DNA of 64,000 nt from the NCBI GenBank assembly GCA_002148405.1, contig MUGG01000098.1:248001-312000 (forward strand), given 5' to 3'. This stretch comes from Alkalinema sp. CACIAM 70d. GTDB taxonomy: Bacteria > Cyanobacteriota > Cyanobacteriia > Leptolyngbyales > Leptolyngbyaceae. Positions 60,944 through 64,000 of the stretch are shown piece by piece (position 1 is the stretch's first letter; each line of letters opens with the position of its first letter). The notes under the pieces were generated by a model, which searched no databases, had not been told where the DNA came from, and saw only the letters and a list, made by a program, of their open reading frames with translations. Both the position numbers and the translations under genes were made by a program.

Positions 60944-61885
60944 ATGAAGACCTCCAACCTGCTCAACCTCGCGCTCGCTTTATCCGTTGTTACTACGATC
61001 GCCCTTCCCGCTACCACCAAACCCGCAGCGGCTCAACCCACGACCGTCAGCCAAACCAGCCGCACCAACGGCGTCATTCCCCAAAGCGCAGGGGTCGTCA
61101 TCCAACTGCCTGCCAATATGGTGGTTGATGTCGGCCAAAAGCAGGATATGCCCTACACCGTGCCCTTGGCACAGCCCATCTATGACCTGCAAGGGAACGA
61201 AGTCATTCCTGCCCAAGCCCCCGTCAGCATCAAAATTAAACCTGAAAATGGCGGTGCAAAAATTGTGGCAGAGTCGATCGTGGTTCGCGGTCAAATCGTC
61301 CCCATTACTGCTGCGACTGCCGTCATCCCAGGCCGCACCGTCACGGAACAAACGGGCGAACAACGGGCCAGGGAAAACAGCGCCGTCATGGGCAACCTGT
61401 TTGGGGCCATTGGTGGGTCGATCGCTCCGGTGTCCAAGCGAGGCAACGCCTTCGAGCACATGGGCATGATTGGTGGTGCTGTTGGCATCCTGAGTGGCTT
61501 AAGCTCTCCCCGGAACTATCGGATTGTGGAACTGTCCAGCGGAACCGTCTATGTCCTGCAATTGCAATCCGCCGTCACGCTACCCACCTTGGCCCTAGCG
61601 CCTCAGAATAATGCTCAATCTTCCCAATCCGGCAGTGCTGACGAGCAAACAGCAAACCAACCCAAATTCGACTTCCAAAACGTGGCGCAATACACGAATG
61701 GGTTAGAAAATGTGCTCAAAGCCTTCAAGGATGGCAAAATGTCCCTCAGCGAAGCCCGCCGGATTATCATCGCCGCTGACACCTACGCCACCCAAAGCCT
61801 GCAACCTCGGCTCTATCCTCCCGCTGGTATTCGTCGCCAAGTTCTGCAATTCTTTGATTACACCTACGAAATCGATCGCAAGTAA
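60944..61885 (+). CDS. Secreted protein of unknown function with a glycine-rich middle
   Basis: A 313-residue exported protein. The ATG at 60944 has AGGAG at 60931-60935, eight bases upstream, and opens with a clear signal peptide (LNLALALSVVTTIALPATTKPAAA-Q). The mature protein has a beta-rich part with GVVIQLPANMVVDVG and SIVVRGQIVPITAATAVIPG. A glycine-zipper-like stretch follows (AVMGNLFGAIGGSIAPV, then MGMIGGAVGILSGL), with a helical C-terminus (VLKAFKDGKMSLSEARRII). Glycine zippers can insert in membranes. I do not recognise the family. Confidence 0.75.
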   Translation: MKTSNLLNLALALSVVTTIALPATTKPAAAQPTTVSQTSRTNGVIPQSAGVVIQLPANMVVDVGQKQDMPYTVPLAQPIYDLQGNEVIPAQAPVSIKIKPENGGAKIVAESIVVRGQIVPITAATAVIPGRTVTEQTGEQRARENSAVMGNLFGAIGGSIAPVSKRGNAFEHMGMIGGAVGILSGLSSPRNYRIVELSSGTVYVLQLQSAVTLPTLALAPQNNAQSSQSGSADEQTANQPKFDFQNVAQYTNGLENVLKAFKDGKMSLSEARRIIIAADTYATQSLQPRLYPPAGIRRQVLQFFDYTYEIDRK

Positions 61886-61977
61886 TCTCCCCTGTCAGAA
61901 TGATATTTAGTGATCCATTGCATCTCCCCTACTCACAATAACTCCAGCTATCTTCCCACGCTGTCCTGTGCTGTCCT

Positions 61978-64000
61978 ATGCCCCGCGCCGTTAGCTCTTC
62001 CCAACCCAAATCCAACAATCAGCCTGCAAAACTGTGGATGCTTCTGATTGGCGTCAATGAATACCAAGATGCAACTTTGCCAGCGCTCCAGTATTCCGCG
62101 ATCGATTGTCAGAGTTTGGGAGATGTCCTAACTGAAGTGGTTTCTTCCTCGTTTGCAACCTGTGATGCTAGCATCTATCACGATTTAGCCGAACAGCTTC
62201 CGGTTGTGGCTCCTATCCAGCAAAGTCTGCTGAAAATTCAACAACAGGCAAACGCCCAAGATACCGTCCTCATCTACTTTTCCGGCCACGGGGTTCTCGC
62301 TGGAAGCCAGCAGGAAGCGGTGCTGTGTTTACACGATACGGATCTCGATCAGCCCACGGAAACGGGACTGTCCATTCACGCCCTCTTGCAAACCCTGTCC
62401 GCCTGTGCTGCCCACCAACAAATTATTTGGCTCGATGCCTGTCACAGTGGCGGCATGACCCTACGCGGTTTACCCATCAATCCAGCAGCCCAATTGGTCG
62501 ATGTCTTGCAAAAGCAGGTGAAAAAAAGTCAGGGGCTGTATGCGCTACTCTCCTGCGATCGGGCACAGCAATCCTGGGAATTTCCGGAACTGGGCCATGG
62601 CATTTTCACCTATTTCCTCATGAAAGGGTTGCAAGGAGAGGCGGCCAATCCCCACGGGTTAATTGACGTAGATAGCTTGTATAAATATATCTATCATCAA
62701 ACCCTACGCTACGTTGATCAAACCAATCAACAACTGCGTTTGGTCAATCAGCAGAAACGCAGTCGGGGGGAATCGAAATTACAGGCGGAATATCCACTGC
62801 AAACGCCGAAACGCATTGTGGAAGGCATTGGGGAATTCATTCTAGCGAAATCGCCCATTTATCTGACAACCCAAGCCATCTCCCACACCCAGCCAATCCG
62901 ACGGGCGCTCATCATCGACGGCTTTAACCACCAAAACGCAGCGCTGGAGTTCAGTAAGTTACTCAGCCATGCCGGACAATTTGAGGTGGAATATTATCCC
63001 AAACCGGGGCAGGACTGGAGCGACATTAAAACTACGATCGCTCAACAGTTAGAAACTATTCCTCCGAATACTGAGAATCATTCCACGCTATTACTCTACC
63101 TACGCGGTCAGATTCTGAATCAAGAAGATGGGGAAGCCTCTTTAATACTGGGAGAAACGGGGGAAATCAGTCGATCGTGGCTGCGGCAATACCTGCGACA
63201 ACACCCAGAACATCAGCAAATGATTATTCTGGATTGTCCCAAGAGTAATTTAGATGATTGCAATTTAGAAGCTTGGGTTGAGGACTTACAGCACGAGCAG
63301 GGACGCGGTCAATGCATTCTTGCAGCGCAGTCTCCCGTGGAGAATTCGGCCCTCTTTGCCCAGGCATTACAGGAGACCTTAAGCGCGATCGATCTACAAA
63401 AGGGACTGTCGGCAGCCGGATGGATTACCCACCTGCAACAGGCATTGGCCGGGATGACGCCCTTGCGGGTCTGGCTATCGGGAACGCGGGGTATTCTGGA
63501 AATTATTCCGGAACAAATCACATTAACGACGCGATCGGGAATTGATTTAGGCGTTTGTCCCTACCTGGGATTGCGCGCCTTTAGTGAACGGGAAACGCAA
63601 TACTTCTATGGTCGGGAAAGTTTAGTTGAACAATTACTCAATGAATTGGTAAAACAGCCGGTTCTGGCGATCGTGGGTGCTTCCGGTAGTGGGAAATCCT
63701 CTGTCATGCAAGCGGGACTGATTCCTCAACTGCGCCGAGGCCAACATATTCCGAATAGCGATCGCTGGCAAATTGTGCAAATGCGTCCTGGCGATCGGCC
63801 CATTACTGCCCTAAGCCGTAGCCTCGCCCATGGGAACCGGAATGCCGCCAACCAGAATGCCACCCACCAATACGCGCCAGAGCAAATCGAAGGCGTGCTC
63901 TACCAAGGGGTAGAAGGCTGGGTGTACTGGCTGCGATCGCAAACGGAACCGCTGACGGTATTGGCGATCGATCAGTTTGAGGAATTGTTTACATTAACCG
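61978..64000 (+). CDS. Caspase + degenerate caspase-like domain + nSTAND1 NTPase (3' end outside window)
   Basis: Open to the window edge, with 674 residues visible. Domain 1 (about 18-265) is a caspase-fold peptidase with catalytic His104 in YFSGHGV and Cys155 in WLDACHSGG. Domain 2 (about 300-500) has the same strand order, but the His position is Gln378 (LYLRGQI) while the Cys remains in MIILDCPKS (420), so it is probably a pseudo-caspase. Domain 3, from about 525, is a STAND-type P-loop NTPase: CPYLGLRAFSERETQYFYGR entry, Walker A GASGSGKSS and Walker B VLAIDQFEELFTL. Such proteins usually continue into WD40 or other sensor repeats. The ATG at 61978 is the first before the fold. The likely role is effector activation in defence or programmed death. 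Confidence 0.88.
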   Translation, partial: MPRAVSSSQPKSNNQPAKLWMLLIGVNEYQDATLPALQYSAIDCQSLGDVLTEVVSSSFATCDASIYHDLAEQLPVVAPIQQSLLKIQQQANAQDTVLIYFSGHGVLAGSQQEAVLCLHDTDLDQPTETGLSIHALLQTLSACAAHQQIIWLDACHSGGMTLRGLPINPAAQLVDVLQKQVKKSQGLYALLSCDRAQQSWEFPELGHGIFTYFLMKGLQGEAANPHGLIDVDSLYKYIYHQTLRYVDQTNQQLRLVNQQKRSRGESKLQAEYPLQTPKRIVEGIGEFILAKSPIYLTTQAISHTQPIRRALIIDGFNHQNAALEFSKLLSHAGQFEVEYYPKPGQDWSDIKTTIAQQLETIPPNTENHSTLLLYLRGQILNQEDGEASLILGETGEISRSWLRQYLRQHPEHQQMIILDCPKSNLDDCNLEAWVEDLQHEQGRGQCILAAQSPVENSALFAQALQETLSAIDLQKGLSAAGWITHLQQALAGMTPLRVWLSGTRGILEIIPEQITLTTRSGIDLGVCPYLGLRAFSERETQYFYGRESLVEQLLNELVKQPVLAIVGASGSGKSSVMQAGLIPQLRRGQHIPNSDRWQIVQMRPGDRPITALSRSLAHGNRNAANQNATHQYAPEQIEGVLYQGVEGWVYWLRSQTEPLTVLAIDQFEELFTLT

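Overview
The window is from a cyanobacterial chromosome. The octamer GCGATCGC (HIP1) and its GATCG core recur in genes and spacers. Many genes belong to cyanobacterial families: CofG, an apocarotenoid-15,15'-oxygenase, Ycf46, DUF1825, a PirA-like PII regulator, the 2-oxoglutarate decarboxylase/succinic semialdehyde dehydrogenase pair, a GH57 branching enzyme, CHASE2-cyclase, GUN4-domain and caspase-fold proteins. Genus cannot be read from the sequence alone.

Layout. 0-7 kb: 3' end of cofG, a REC-GGDEF diguanylate cyclase, yidD, a giant FG-GAP protein and a VanX-like dipeptidase. 7-19 kb: a secreted GHL10 protein, obgE, a Bcp/PrxQ peroxiredoxin, a Nudix hydrolase, HhH, TM2-SHOCT, J-domain/TPR and DUF1825 proteins, the apocarotenoid oxygenase, and the polyamine pair speE-speB. 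19-30 kb: a 1771-residue CheB-CheR-PAS-GAF-GAF-kinase-REC protein with a downstream REC-PAS protein, alr, an HNH nuclease, an ABC exporter half-transporter and a DUF62 SAM hydrolase. 30-38 kb: a 51-residue PirA-like protein, a duplicated-domain secreted protein, Ycf46, and the SSADH/2-OGDC pair that bypasses 2-oxoglutarate dehydrogenase in the cyanobacterial TCA cycle. 38-41 kb: an accessory patch beside tRNA-Thr(CGT), with an unrecognised 425-residue protein, a Uma2 gene, a decayed Uma2 copy and a repeat element. 41-50 kb: housekeeping genes (exonuclease, YbjN, LprI-like, lipoate ligase-like, hisA, marC, GH57 branching enzyme, hexapeptide acyltransferase) and tRNA-Lys(CTT).

50-64 kb is the most unusual part. 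It holds a cluster of short inverted-repeat (MITE-like) elements, some carrying smaller nested repeats. These sit among a small conserved gene, a DUF559 nuclease-like gene and a caspase-GUN4 protein. The caspase-GUN4 gene is preceded by a small protein resembling the effector-associated component EACC1, which is divergent from a CHASE2 class III nucleotide cyclase. The window ends inside a large gene with an intact caspase domain, a second degenerate caspase-like domain and an nSTAND1-type P-loop NTPase. Together these look like a biological-conflict or programmed-death locus. A lipase-like gene, cobI, a TonB-like protein and two small secreted or membrane proteins lie between the two caspase genes.

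A recurrent feature is short tandem duplication of 12-17 bp units in intergenic DNA, often just upstream of a start codon (vanX-like, speE, alr, SSADH). Four of the arrays have a 14-bp unit.
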